Shown: positions 44,263 to 53,008 of the stretch, piece by piece
How the letters are laid out: the number at the start of each line of letters is the position of its first letter
Position numbering within the stretch: position 1 is the first letter of the stretch
Assembly: GCF_012911565.1 (NCBI RefSeq)
Contig: NZ_JAAMPU010000104.1
Coordinates: forward strand, 124,001-188,000
Length of the DNA: 64,000 nt
Direction: 5' to 3'
Source of the DNA: Flavobacterium silvaticum
GTDB taxonomy: Bacteria; Bacteroidota; Bacteroidia; Flavobacteriales; Flavobacteriaceae
The notes under the pieces: model-generated
Database searches by the model: none
What the model saw: the letters and a program-made list of their open reading frames with translations, nothing else
Told to the model about the DNA's origin: nothing
Position numbers and translations under genes: made by a program

Positions 44263-45410
44263 TTCAATTTTTCAAAAAAGACGGGTTTGTAATTCGGCAG
44301 CAATTCCGGATGGAGGATGCTGACGAGATCTTTGAGGACCAAATCTGGTCGGTTCGGAGCGAGTTCGTAATACAAAACGCCACCGGTTTCGCCTTTTTTG
44401 ACGCTGAACGAGAATACGTTTTTTTGTTTGTAGGATTTGAAAGCGCCATAATCCGGATTCTCCGAAATCAGCTGCGAAAGCGAAGTAAATTGGCCCGGCC
44501 CGATCCAGAAATCGGCGCCCGATGCTTTGTCCAGAACCGTTTCAAATGACAGCGACAAACTTCCCGTTCCCTTCGAATCGGCCCACAAATAATTGCCGCC
44601 GGCTTGTGAAATCAACGTTGCGCCCCAACTGTCGCCGTACGGCATATACCATTTGTTTTCGTAAAGCGCGCCTGCCATCACGGTAGGTTTTGATTTAGCC
44701 TTTTTGGCGAGCTTAATCGTGTTTTCGTATTCCGTAACGATGTTGTCAAATAACGAATCAGCTAGTTTGTCTTTGTCATACAATGCCCCGAAAAGTTTGA
44801 TCCATTCCGCTTTTCCGAGAGCCGTCTGTTCGTTCCAGTCGCCATTGAGCATGACTTTGATTCCGGCTTTTTTGAGATTGTCGAGCGTTTGGTTGTTGTT
44901 GTCGATGCCGTATCCGATGAAGACATCGGGCGATAAATCGATCACATTTTCGACGTTGATCGATTGGTTCGTTCCGAGTTCACGCACTTTTCCATCTGCA
45001 ATTCTCCGACGCACTTTTGGTGAAGAAATATAATCGAGTTGCGGAAATCCGATTAATGTATTTTCCGACCCAAGCATTTCGAGCGACGGAATATGAGTCG
45101 TGGAAGTGACGATTATTTTCCGGACAGGAACCGTAATGATTGTTTCAGATTTGAGGCTGTCAGGGATTACAGCATCTTTTTTTACAAGGACGTATCGGTA
45201 TGATTTTGTCGCTCCGGGCCACGGATCCTGAACTGTCGCCAGGGTGAAATCTTTGTATCGGAACAACTTCAAACCGTGGGCATACTGCACGCAGTTGGCC
45301 GTTTTTGAATCGGTTTTCGCAACATCGGAAGCATCATTCCTGCAACCGGATGATAAGAGCATCGAAGTTGTACAAACGATTAAAAAGCAGAATCTGGGGA
45401 ATTGTTTCAT
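44259..45410 (-). CDS. ABC importer substrate-binding lipoprotein, BtuF-like
   Basis: The 383-residue protein has a lipoprotein signal with lipobox LSSGC (C23). The two-lobed helical-hinge fold of BtuF/FhuD proteins follows: TSTTHIPSLEMLG, then GTNQSINVENVIDLSPDVFIG, then a C-lobe with TLISQAGGNYLW. Bacteroidota BtuF proteins are similar in size. B12 specificity is inferred from the BtuB/BtuG-type genes 2.4 kb away; an iron or heme complex remains possible. It is the first gene of the F-C-D operon. Confidence 0.82.
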   Translation of the reverse strand: MKQFPRFCFLIVCTTSMLLSSGCRNDASDVAKTDSKTANCVQYAHGLKLFRYKDFTLATVQDPWPGATKSYRYVLVKKDAVIPDSLKSETIITVPVRKIIVTSTTHIPSLEMLGSENTLIGFPQLDYISSPKVRRRIADGKVRELGTNQSINVENVIDLSPDVFIGYGIDNNNQTLDNLKKAGIKVMLNGDWNEQTALGKAEWIKLFGALYDKDKLADSLFDNIVTEYENTIKLAKKAKSKPTVMAGALYENKWYMPYGDSWGATLISQAGGNYLWADSKGTGSLSLSFETVLDKASGADFWIGPGQFTSLSQLISENPDYGAFKSYKQKNVFSFSVKKGETGGVLYYELAPNRPDLVLKDLVSILHPELLPNYKPVFFEKLK

Positions 45411-45418
45411 GATGCAGG

Positions 45419-45426
45419 CAAAGGTA
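45419..45426 (-). promoter_or_regulatory. -7 box (TACCTTTG) of the BtuFCD-type operon
   Basis: On the minus strand TACCTTTG ends 8 nt before the ATG at 45410, which would make a nearly leaderless transcript. No riboswitch-like sequence fits in the 50 nt between this operon and the AraC gene. Confidence 0.4.
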
Positions 45427-45460
45427 GCATTTCAGTCGTTATGCTTGCCTGATTCATTTT

Positions 45461-46375
45461 TTAGTTAAACGATTGGCGGAATTCCAAAGGCGAGACCTGC
45501 ATTTTGTTCTTGAACAGTTTGTTGAACGACTGCGGATAATCGAACCCAAGTTGAAACGCTATTTCCTTGACCGATAAGTTGGTAGTCGTCAACAATTCCT
45601 TTGCTTTTTCCAGAAGCTTGTCGTGGACATATTGCTGTGTCGATTGACCGGTTATAGTTCGCAACATATCGCTGAGATAGTTAGGTGAAACATGAAGCTG
45701 TTCCGAGATATATTGTACCGTAGGCAAGCCGTTTTCTGAAATCCTGTCAGGTTCAAAACTTATAGCCAACACATTTTCCAATCGGACTAAAATATCGTCA
45801 TTTGCGGGTTTTCGGGTAATGAATTGGCGGTTGTAGAACCGATTGCTGAATTGTAACAGCAACTCGATCTGGGCTATGATGACGTCCTGGCTGAATATAT
45901 CGATATTCGAATTGTATTCGGTCTCGATATTTTTCATAAGGGTCTCCACGGTGTTTTCTTCCTGCTCCGACAGATGCAGCGCTTCACTCAGTTCATAAGA
46001 AAAGAAACCATATTTTTTTATGTTTTTCGCCAACGGATGACCCAAAAGGAAATCAGGATGGAAGACCAGGACAATACCTTCATTCGGAACGGCCTCATTC
46101 TTAAGATGCGACAACATTTGATTTGGTGAAACGAAAGACATTACACCCGAATCAAAATCATAATACCGCTGGCCGTATTTTACTTTTCCACCAAAATTTT
46201 TCTTGATCGCAATGCAGTAGAAGCCATAAGTGTGATATTCGGGCAATGTATCCTGGACAGCCGCTTCGCACAATAGGAATACGCTGATGAGCGGATGCCT
46301 CGGTTTCGGCCTTCCCCAGAATCCGAGTAATTCCTGGACGGATTTGATATGATAAGGGATGACTTGTTTTTTCAT
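45461..46375 (-). CDS. AraC-family transcriptional regulator
   Basis: The start at 46375 (MKKQVIPYHIKSV) is preferred over 46408. The 304-residue protein has an N-terminal cupin-like sensing domain and a C-terminal pair of helix-turn-helices (~residues 195-300): TVQYISEQLHVSPNYLSDMLR and VKEIAFQLGFDYPQSFNKLFK. It is the group often encoded next to NAD(P)-dependent oxidoreductases, and it follows the alcohol dehydrogenase by 56 nt in the same direction, making that gene a plausible target. A TTAGTTTG box (46387-46380) lies just upstream. Confidence 0.9.
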   Translation of the reverse strand: MKKQVIPYHIKSVQELLGFWGRPKPRHPLISVFLLCEAAVQDTLPEYHTYGFYCIAIKKNFGGKVKYGQRYYDFDSGVMSFVSPNQMLSHLKNEAVPNEGIVLVFHPDFLLGHPLAKNIKKYGFFSYELSEALHLSEQEENTVETLMKNIETEYNSNIDIFSQDVIIAQIELLLQFSNRFYNRQFITRKPANDDILVRLENVLAISFEPDRISENGLPTVQYISEQLHVSPNYLSDMLRTITGQSTQQYVHDKLLEKAKELLTTTNLSVKEIAFQLGFDYPQSFNKLFKNKMQVSPLEFRQSFN

Positions 46376-46431
46376 CTTGCAAACTAAATTAAAAAAAGAA
46401 GCGGACAATGAACCTGTCCGCTTCCTCTATT

Positions 46432-47478
46432 TCATAATGTTGAAATATCGATGACAAACCGATATCTGACATCGCCTTTTTCCATACGGTCGAAAGCCTT
46501 GTGGATATCTTTGATGTCGATAAGCTCAATATCGGCTGTGATGTTGTGTTCGGCACAGAAATCAAGCATTTCCTGGGTTTCGGCAATTCCGCCTGATGCC
46601 GATCCAACGATACTTTTTCTTCCCATCAGCAATGAAAATGCATTTAAATGGATTCCTTCCGGAGGAACGCCGACACAAATATGTACACCGTCCAGTTTTA
46701 GCAAAGACAGATAAAAATCAAAGTCATGTTCCGCACTCACAGTGTCTATGATGAAATCGAAAGATGCTTTTGCTTTTTCGACTTGTGCCGCATCTGTAGT
46801 GACGATAAAATCATGCGCGCCTAATTTTGCGGCATCGGCTGCTTTTTTGGGAGAAGTACTCAAAACGGTGACTTCGGCTCCCAACGCAACCCCGAATTTG
46901 ACCGCCATATGGCCCAAGCCGCCTAATCCCAGAACGGCGAGTTTATGTCCTTTTCCGACTTTCCAATGTTTCAAAGGCGAATAGGTTGTAATTCCGGCGC
47001 ATAATAAAGGTGCGGTCGCGGCAAGATCGAGTTTTTCAGAAATATGGACGGTAAAGGCTTCGTCGGTTACGATTGTATTGGAATATCCGCCATAGGTAGG
47101 CAGGTTGTCGCCGTATTTGTCTATGCCATTATACGTTGTGATCACGCCATTTTCGCAATAGACTTCAAGTCCGTCATTGCAATGGCTGCACTTACGGCAC
47201 GAATTGACCAGCGTTCCCACACCTGCTAGATCTCCGATTTTGAAGTTTCTGACATGGTCGCCAATTTTTATGATACGGCCGACGATTTCGTGTCCGGGAA
47301 CCATTGGAAAAATTCCGGGAAACCATTCGTTGTTGATTTGGGCGAGGTCCGAATGACACACACCTGAAAATAAAATTTCAATCTGGACATCGTGCGACCC
47401 TACATCGCGTCTTTCAAAATTCCACGGTGCCAGGGTTGCATTTGCGGTTTGTGCCGCATATCCTTTTGTTGTTATCAT
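46432..47478 (-). CDS. zinc-dependent NAD(P) alcohol dehydrogenase (YahK/CAD-like)
   Basis: The start at 47478 (MITTKGYAAQTANA) is standard for the family; the frame extending to 47688 runs antisense through the cobalamin riboswitch and is rejected. The 348-residue enzyme has catalytic zinc ligands in FSGVCHSD and PGHE, the structural zinc loop CRKCSHCNDGLEVYC and the Rossmann motif GLGGLGHMAVKF. It reduces aldehydes with NADPH in related proteins. It is divergently arranged with the B12 receptor operon and followed by an AraC regulator. Confidence 0.93.
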   Translation of the reverse strand: MITTKGYAAQTANATLAPWNFERRDVGSHDVQIEILFSGVCHSDLAQINNEWFPGIFPMVPGHEIVGRIIKIGDHVRNFKIGDLAGVGTLVNSCRKCSHCNDGLEVYCENGVITTYNGIDKYGDNLPTYGGYSNTIVTDEAFTVHISEKLDLAATAPLLCAGITTYSPLKHWKVGKGHKLAVLGLGGLGHMAVKFGVALGAEVTVLSTSPKKAADAAKLGAHDFIVTTDAAQVEKAKASFDFIIDTVSAEHDFDFYLSLLKLDGVHICVGVPPEGIHLNAFSLLMGRKSIVGSASGGIAETQEMLDFCAEHNITADIELIDIKDIHKAFDRMEKGDVRYRFVIDISTL

Positions 47479-47598
47479 AATTGTTTTTTTTATGAAGCAA
47501 ATTTCAATAACGGCTTCCATCGATCCGTATCCAAATCTCTGAAATGGTTGTCCATAAAATTCCATTTTTTTTCGTGACGAAACTTTCATTTTTAAACC

Positions 47599-47606
47599 TA
47601 TCTTTG
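47599..47606 (+). promoter_or_regulatory. -7 box (TATCTTTG) driving the riboswitch transcript
   Basis: This exact TAnnTTTG match would start transcription near 47612, at the very 5' end of the riboswitch. No clear -33 TTG is seen. Confidence 0.5.
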
Positions 47607-47634
47607 CCGCCGGAAAACGGTTGCCGCCGGAAAA
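47604..47634 (+). repeat. 14-nt direct repeat in the riboswitch 5' strand
   Basis: TTGCCGCCGGAAAA occurs at 47604-47617 and again at 47621-47634 (period 17). The GGAAAA of either copy could pair with TTTTCC at 47780-47785 to close the riboswitch. Confidence 0.75.
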
Positions 47635-47790
47635 TTTCACCGTCGGCATTAAAAGGGAATCAGGTAAATGCCTGAGCTGTTCCCGCAACTGTAAGCTATC
47701 AAGACTGGGTTATCTTTCACGCCACTGTTCGCAAGAATGGGAAGGCCGACCACAGTACGCAAGCCAGGAGACCTGCCATTTTTCCAATAA
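47623..47790 (+). ncRNA. cobalamin (adenosyl/methyl-cobalamin) riboswitch
   Basis: The conserved order is present: GGGAATC (47655 on) with TTCCC, then CCCGCAACTGTAAGC (47682 on), GCCACTG (47721 on), GGGAAGGC (47739 on) and the B12 box AAGCCAGGAGACCTGCC (47761-47777). The closing stem probably pairs GGAAAA (47629-47634) with TTTTCC (47780-47785). The remaining 35 nt before the ATG are the expression platform; a weak CCGG/CGGG hairpin with a run of A but no T tract suggests control of translation, which is inference. It would switch off the BtuB-like receptor and beta-propeller lipoprotein when cobalamin is plentiful. Confidence 0.93.
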
Positions 47791-47825
47791 ACGATAACCG
47801 GATCTTCGGGAAAAAAGATTCAGCG

Positions 47826-49655
47826 ATGTATAGTGAAAAATGGATTTTACCGGCGTTGTTGCTGTTGTGCCTCGTGGGTCGGGCACAGCAGGATACTGTG
47901 TTTTTGCGTCAGGTGGATATTTCAGATGTGTCGCTCAAACGATACGGGTCAACACAAAAAGCAATTTCAATTTCAGATTCTGTTTACACTTCAAACAGAA
48001 CATCGCTTGGTGGTTTGATCCAGTTCAACAGCCCGGTTTATATTCGTGAGAACGGAATCGGTGGTGTTTCATCTGCTTCTTTTCGCGGAACCACGGCCCA
48101 GCAAACCGCGGTAATTTGGAACGGCATCAATATCAATTCCCAGTTCAACGGACAGTTCGATTTCAATTCGTACTACACTTCAGATGCGGGCCAGATTACC
48201 GTTCGTCCGGGCGGCGGAAGCGTTTTGTTCGGAAGCAGCGCCATTGGAGGAAGCATCCACTTAAACACAACTTTGGATTTTTATCGACATTTAGATAATC
48301 GGGTTTCGCTCAGTTACGGAAGTTTCGATACCGGAAGATTTGCGTACAACATCAATGCATCTGACGGGAAATTTTCGGTCAATGCATCGGTGTCGCATAA
48401 CAGGTCCGAAAATGATTATCCATTTCCTGACAGCGACCGTAATAATTTGAATGGTGCCTTTTTCAATACTGGAATTTCGGCCGCAGCTGGTTATCGGATA
48501 AACCACAAAAATATTATACGGTTATACAGTCAGTATTCATCAGGTGAGCGGCATTTTTCGCTTATCAGTCCATCTGAAACACCTACAAAATATCAGGATA
48601 GAAACAGCCGGAATTTGCTCGAATGGATTTATGGAAATGAAAATTTCAACTCACGGGCAAGAGTCGCTTATCTGGAAGAACAGTATCGGTATTTCGAAAC
48701 ATTGAATGATGAAAATCCATCGTTCGGCCTGGCCAAAACCGTCATCGGGAAATACGATGCTGCCTTGAAGATCAGGTCGAATATGTTTGTGAATGCTTTG
48801 GTTGAATATGCATCTATCCGGGGAAGCGGAACCGATGTCCGCCAGACAAATCGCAACATTGGATCAGGTACTTTGGTCTTCAGACATATTCCCGGGAAGT
48901 TTCTGTACGAACTTGGTATCCGACAGGAATTGAGCGACGATTATTCGAGCCCGGTTTTGTTTTCTGCCGGAGGAAAATACCAAATTACTTCCAATTATTC
49001 CCTCCGATTCAACGGTTCAAGAAACTATCGCATTCCGTCGTTCAATGATTTGTATTGGGCAGATGGAGGTAATCCTGATCTCAAACCGGAATCTTCGTAT
49101 CAGGCCGAAATTGGTCAGGACTTCCAATGGAAGAATCTATCCGCCGGATTGACGGTTTTTTACATGGATATTTCAGATATGATCCAATGGCTTCCGGGAA
49201 CTACAGCAGCCTGGCGTCCGGTAAACGTGAATGAAGTCGAATCTTTTGGGCTTGAATTTTCAGGGAAACATTCATTTGAATCGGGTTCGCATAAATTGGT
49301 TTCGGCCGTGTTGTATTCGTACACCAATTCGCAAAATGCAGAAACCGAAAAACAGCTAATATATGTGCCCAAACACAAAGCAACGGCGGCATTGGATTAT
49401 ACGTACGACCGTTTTGGTGTTGGGCTTCAGGGACTTTTTACAGGTTCGGTCCCGACGCGTTCCGATAATAATCCGAGGTATGACCTTGACGGCTATTTTG
49501 TGGGCAATGGATTGGTTTCGTACCGATTCGGGAAACAAAAAAGCATAGTGGTCGAAGCCCAGGTCCGCAATGTTTTCGACCAGGAATACCAAACCATGAT
49601 CAACCGTCCGTATCCCGGGCGACACTATACTTTTTCACTAACTCTAATGCTTTAA
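47826..49655 (+). CDS. btuB: BtuB-like TonB-dependent cobalamin receptor
   Basis: The 609-residue protein has a signal peptide (to GRAQQ) and a plug domain (~residues 25-150): RQVDISDVSLKR near the start, GISSASFRGTTAQQT-type sequence and GGGSVLFGSSAIGGSI. A barrel follows, ending in F-S-L-T-L-M-L. Its size matches BtuB. Control by a cobalamin riboswitch immediately upstream makes vitamin B12 the likely substrate. The receptor moves B12 across the outer membrane using TonB energy. The next gene starts 2 nt after the stop, so the two are co-transcribed. Confidence 0.9.
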   Translation: MYSEKWILPALLLLCLVGRAQQDTVFLRQVDISDVSLKRYGSTQKAISISDSVYTSNRTSLGGLIQFNSPVYIRENGIGGVSSASFRGTTAQQTAVIWNGININSQFNGQFDFNSYYTSDAGQITVRPGGGSVLFGSSAIGGSIHLNTTLDFYRHLDNRVSLSYGSFDTGRFAYNINASDGKFSVNASVSHNRSENDYPFPDSDRNNLNGAFFNTGISAAAGYRINHKNIIRLYSQYSSGERHFSLISPSETPTKYQDRNSRNLLEWIYGNENFNSRARVAYLEEQYRYFETLNDENPSFGLAKTVIGKYDAALKIRSNMFVNALVEYASIRGSGTDVRQTNRNIGSGTLVFRHIPGKFLYELGIRQELSDDYSSPVLFSAGGKYQITSNYSLRFNGSRNYRIPSFNDLYWADGGNPDLKPESSYQAEIGQDFQWKNLSAGLTVFYMDISDMIQWLPGTTAAWRPVNVNEVESFGLEFSGKHSFESGSHKLVSAVLYSYTNSQNAETEKQLIYVPKHKATAALDYTYDRFGVGLQGLFTGSVPTRSDNNPRYDLDGYFVGNGLVSYRFGKQKSIVVEAQVRNVFDQEYQTMINRPYPGRHYTFSLTLML

Positions 49656-49657
49656 AA

Positions 49658-50701
49658 ATGAACATCAAAAAACTACTTTTACTATCGTTTACAGCTGCGT
49701 TTTTTGCTTCTTGTAGCAATGATGATGACAACCGCGCACCACTCGGCGATTACGACAATGGCGTACTGGTACTCAACGAAGGCGGAACCGGAACCGTGAC
49801 GTATATCAGCGACGATTTCAACACCGTCCAACAGGATATTTTTTACGAAGTGAATGGGGAAACACAGGATTTGGGACAATACACCCAATCGATTTTCTTT
49901 GATGGCGACCGTGCGTTCGTTATTTCGGGGTCGAACAAAATCACTGTGGTGAACCGATACACGTTTGAATATATCGCGACGATCGATTCTGGTTTTGCAG
50001 CGCCACGTTACGGAACTGTTGCCAATGGAAAGGCATATGTGACCAATTCAAATACGTTTGATTTTCCGGCCACTGATGATTATGTATCGGTTATCAACCT
50101 GCAGACTTTGGCAGTTGTGGGAACGATAAACACGAATGCATCGGCTGAAAGAATCATTGAGGCCAACGGTAAAATCTATGTTTCAAACGGATTCTTCGGA
50201 AGCGGAAATTCGATTACGGTAATCGATCCATCAACAGATGCTATAACTGCCACTATAGAAACAGATTTTGCCCCGAATTCGTTCGACATTGAAAACGGAC
50301 AACTATACGCGCTTTGTGCCGGATTTTCAGGAGCTGGTGAACTGATAAAGATCAACACCCAAAACAATACGCTTTCACAGACAATCGAATTGCCGGAAAC
50401 GCAATCGGGGCTTGCAAACCTTGATGTGGACAATGGGAATTTCTATTACACGGCTTCGGGCAATATCTATAAATACGCGTTGAACGCAACTGCTTTTACT
50501 GATACGGCATTTGTAGCTACGGGCTCGACGAATCCGTATATGGGTTATGGTTTTGCCGTGAACAACGGGCGTATCTATATTTCTGAAGCAGCTGAAGATT
50601 TTACTTCGGACGGAAAAATATTCGTCTATGACAATTCCAACGGAACACTTTTGAACCAGACGACGGTTGGGCTCGGGCCGAATGGTTTTTACTTTAACTA
50701 A
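49658..50701 (+). CDS. beta-propeller surface lipoprotein, BtuG candidate
   Basis: The 347-residue protein has a lipoprotein signal (lipobox FFASC) followed by S-N-D-D-D, an acidic run typical of surface-exported Bacteroidota lipoproteins. Seven YVTN/DUF5074-like propeller blades follow (for example YVSVINLQTLAVVGTI, SITVIDPSTDAITATI, KIFVYDNSNGTLLNQT). In Bacteroides, BtuG is a seven-bladed propeller lipoprotein that caps BtuB and captures B12 with extreme affinity. Position 2 nt behind btuB under a cobalamin riboswitch makes this the likely counterpart. Binding-site residues were not aligned, so the name is provisional. Confidence 0.82.
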   Translation: MNIKKLLLLSFTAAFFASCSNDDDNRAPLGDYDNGVLVLNEGGTGTVTYISDDFNTVQQDIFYEVNGETQDLGQYTQSIFFDGDRAFVISGSNKITVVNRYTFEYIATIDSGFAAPRYGTVANGKAYVTNSNTFDFPATDDYVSVINLQTLAVVGTINTNASAERIIEANGKIYVSNGFFGSGNSITVIDPSTDAITATIETDFAPNSFDIENGQLYALCAGFSGAGELIKINTQNNTLSQTIELPETQSGLANLDVDNGNFYYTASGNIYKYALNATAFTDTAFVATGSTNPYMGYGFAVNNGRIYISEAAEDFTSDGKIFVYDNSNGTLLNQTTVGLGPNGFYFN

Positions 50702-50720
50702 GCAACAAATTCAACTAAGC

Positions 50721-50752
50721 AAAAAAGGCTTTCCGATTGGAGAGCCTTTTTT
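50721..50752. terminator. bidirectional terminator after the B12 receptor operon
   Basis: AAAAAAGGCTTTCC (50721-50734) pairs with GGAGAGCCTTTTTT (50739-50752) around a GATT loop, with one G-U pair, between convergent genes. Confidence 0.92.
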
Positions 50753-50754
50753 TA

Positions 50755-51381
50755 TTATTTCTGCGGAAGATCGTCCATAAAATCGACGAGTGTCTTTGCG
50801 ATTTGTTGCTGCGAATTTTCATCGGTCAGGAACTTTCGGTCGGCTTCATTCGTCACATAACCCAGTTCGATGATCATAGATGGCGCTTCTGATTTTTTCA
50901 AGACATGAAAAGGAGCTTCATCTATTTTTGGAACGGCGCGGTTCAGTATAGTCCCGAATCTGTAACCTAATCTTTCGGCCAATTCCTGGGACTGTTTTTT
51001 ATAGTTGCTTTCTTTGGCGATGTAAAATTCGGTTCCTGATTTCTGACTGTTTTCACTCGCATTGATGTGGAGTGATACTACAACGTCCGGTTTTATGCCG
51101 TTGATTTTTTGTGTCCTGTCGTCAAGCTTTACATAATCGTCGTTTTCACGAGTAAGGTAAATGTCGATTTCGCGGCCTTTGCTCAATTCAAGGATTTTGG
51201 AACTGATTCCGGCGACAATGTCTTTTTCGAGAAGGCCATCGTGCTGTGCGCCAAAATCAATTCCGCCATGGCCGGCATCAATGACTACTTTGAGATGTTC
51301 ACGTTCCTTAACAGGTTTCTGGATAAAGGCAAGTGCCGGAAGTATCGCGCAAGCCAAAAGCAATTTGAGGTTTGTTTTCAT
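50755..51381 (-). CDS. N-acetylmuramoyl-L-alanine amidase (Amidase_3)
   Basis: The start at 51381 (MKTNLKLLLAC) gives a signal peptide; 51414 adds 11 residues. The 208-residue protein is an AmiA/B/C-type zinc amidase: VVIDAGHGGIDFGAQ (zinc His), then the Glu and second His region in VVVSLHINAS, and a catalytic Glu in SMIIELGYVTN. It removes the stem peptide from peptidoglycan in the periplasm. There is no AMIN or SPOR domain. It lies between the terminator at 50721 and an S41 protease on the same strand. Confidence 0.92.
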   Translation of the reverse strand: MKTNLKLLLACAILPALAFIQKPVKEREHLKVVIDAGHGGIDFGAQHDGLLEKDIVAGISSKILELSKGREIDIYLTRENDDYVKLDDRTQKINGIKPDVVVSLHINASENSQKSGTEFYIAKESNYKKQSQELAERLGYRFGTILNRAVPKIDEAPFHVLKKSEAPSMIIELGYVTNEADRKFLTDENSQQQIAKTLVDFMDDLPQK

Positions 51382-51446
51382 GGTTTGAGATTTAAGGTTG
51401 AATTGATAACGCAAACTAAATTGACTTAATTGCCTGTGTGTGGATT

Positions 51447-52886
51447 TTAAAACTTTCGGTGCATCGGCGGAATTTTGTTGGAATACATCTGATCCCGCAA
51501 TCCGTCCATCGATTTTGAATCGCTGAATTTCCTGAAAATTATTTCTGGTTCAACCACAGCGCGTCTTCCACTGACCGTGATGGTATTGATAGCCGTACTC
51601 AAAAGTGGTTCCAATGTGTCTCCGAGAATTCCAAGGTTGGAAATATCTTCTACCTGATCGATATCCGGATCAAGTCCGTTGGTATAATCGCCAAAGCCAT
51701 CCTTATTGACAATCTTTAAAACAATTGGCTGCATGGCGTAATAATGTGACGGATCCGCGCCTTCTTTCTGGAAATTTTCGGAATCATATAAAGTGACTGA
51801 TCCCACGTTTTTGCCTACGGTATCGTCTCCAATCTGCACCACATTTATATAAGGTGCCAGACCATTGATTATAAGTTCGCTGGCCGAAGCCGTACTGCCC
51901 GAGGTTATGATGTAGATTTTACTCAGGTTCAGTGAATTGATGGCAGGACCATTATCTATTGAAGTTGTGAAACGATTGATGATATCTTCTGAACCATTCT
52001 GATTAAAATAATCCATGAGTTTTGCATTCCATTGTTCCTTGGCAAAAACCTGATCTGTAAATTGCCCCGTAATCATGCTCGCCAGATACGTTGCGGTTTG
52101 GACTGAGCCGCCTGAATTGTATCGCAAATCAAGCACGAGATCTGAAATTCCCGCCGATTGAAAACCTGCAAAAGCAGCATTGAGCTGATTGTCGTAATCG
52201 GGGTAGAATCCGTTATACATCAAATATCCAATTTTATGGCCGGGATAATCATAGGTTTGATGGATGTAGACCGGATTCTCGGAAAGTACGCCTTTTGTAA
52301 GTGAAACCGACTGTCCGTTTGCTGTGATGTTTCCACCATCATAATCGGCAAGGCCAAGTGTGTAGCTCGTGTTTGCGAGTAGTTGCTGGTAATTGTCCAC
52401 CGTAAGTTGTGTACCATTGACTGTAGTGAACAAGTCACCACGTTGGATGTCTTGCGTCGATGCGTTGGAATTTGGAAGGATGTATCTGACCCAACCGAAA
52501 ATTTCAGTCGTGCTTCCGGGCTTGTACCGGAGTGAAAAATCGACCCCGTTGTTTTCTGTCGTTCCGGACAAAATGCCTTCGAGTTCGCGATAATCACTGA
52601 ATATGACACTGAATCGGTCAATCGATCGGTCAACAAGTAAATGTTCGAATAAATTTTCCGGAACTGGGTACTGGCGCAGGAAAGTATTAAGTTCATCCTG
52701 ATTGGCGAACCGGTCATCGGCTAAATCCGGCTCGTCTGTCTGCCACAGATAATATAGGTTGAGGCCTTTCCATACAAAGTTCTGGACTTTGATATCGTCA
52801 GGAACGTGATAGGAATCGTCTTCCTGGCATGCTTGTATTCCTCCTAAGACCAATAGGCCAAGCAGGAAGTAGATACTTTTTTTCAT
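51447..52886 (-). CDS. S41-family C-terminal processing peptidase, lipoprotein
   Basis: The 479-residue protein has a lipoprotein signal (lipobox GIQAC), an N-terminal helical part with VWKGLNLYYLW, a PDZ-like region (~residues 105-200, QRGDLFTTVNGTQL) and an S41 protease domain with the tail-specific protease core LVLDLRYNSGG and the catalytic Ser in SGSTASASELIING. The conserved Lys follows ~25 residues later (DDTVGKNVGS). It would degrade or process extracytoplasmic proteins. It is divergent from the ECF sigma gene. Confidence 0.9.
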   Translation of the reverse strand: MKKSIYFLLGLLVLGGIQACQEDDSYHVPDDIKVQNFVWKGLNLYYLWQTDEPDLADDRFANQDELNTFLRQYPVPENLFEHLLVDRSIDRFSVIFSDYRELEGILSGTTENNGVDFSLRYKPGSTTEIFGWVRYILPNSNASTQDIQRGDLFTTVNGTQLTVDNYQQLLANTSYTLGLADYDGGNITANGQSVSLTKGVLSENPVYIHQTYDYPGHKIGYLMYNGFYPDYDNQLNAAFAGFQSAGISDLVLDLRYNSGGSVQTATYLASMITGQFTDQVFAKEQWNAKLMDYFNQNGSEDIINRFTTSIDNGPAINSLNLSKIYIITSGSTASASELIINGLAPYINVVQIGDDTVGKNVGSVTLYDSENFQKEGADPSHYYAMQPIVLKIVNKDGFGDYTNGLDPDIDQVEDISNLGILGDTLEPLLSTAINTITVSGRRAVVEPEIIFRKFSDSKSMDGLRDQMYSNKIPPMHRKF

Positions 52887-52957
52887 TGCAATTTTTTCAT
52901 TAGCAGATACCTTACAGGCATCCTGAGTAAATTTATAAAAAAAAACGTGGGTTGCGT

Positions 52958-52972
52958 GTTACAAATTGTAAC
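52958..52972. promoter_or_regulatory. 15-bp perfect palindrome upstream of the ECF sigma gene
   Basis: GTTACAAATTGTAAC has 7-bp arms around one central base. It lies 36 nt upstream of the sigma ATG and 72 nt from the start of the divergent S41 protease, a good position for a shared operator. Confidence 0.5.
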
Positions 52973-53008
52973 GACTTCCGTCAGGACTTAAAACAAGCGA
53001 AAGCTATC

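Larger units (their letters stand above)
47479..47825. other. divergent intergenic region carrying the cobalamin riboswitch
   Basis: The region lies between the alcohol dehydrogenase (-) and the BtuB-like gene (+). The first ~120 nt hold no clear signal for the dehydrogenase; the remainder is promoter, riboswitch and expression platform, listed separately. Confidence 0.7.

Noticed and set aside
47479..47688. N-terminal extension of the alcohol dehydrogenase
   Set aside because: The extra 70 residues run antisense through the cobalamin riboswitch and do not resemble the family; the standard N-terminus starts at 47478.
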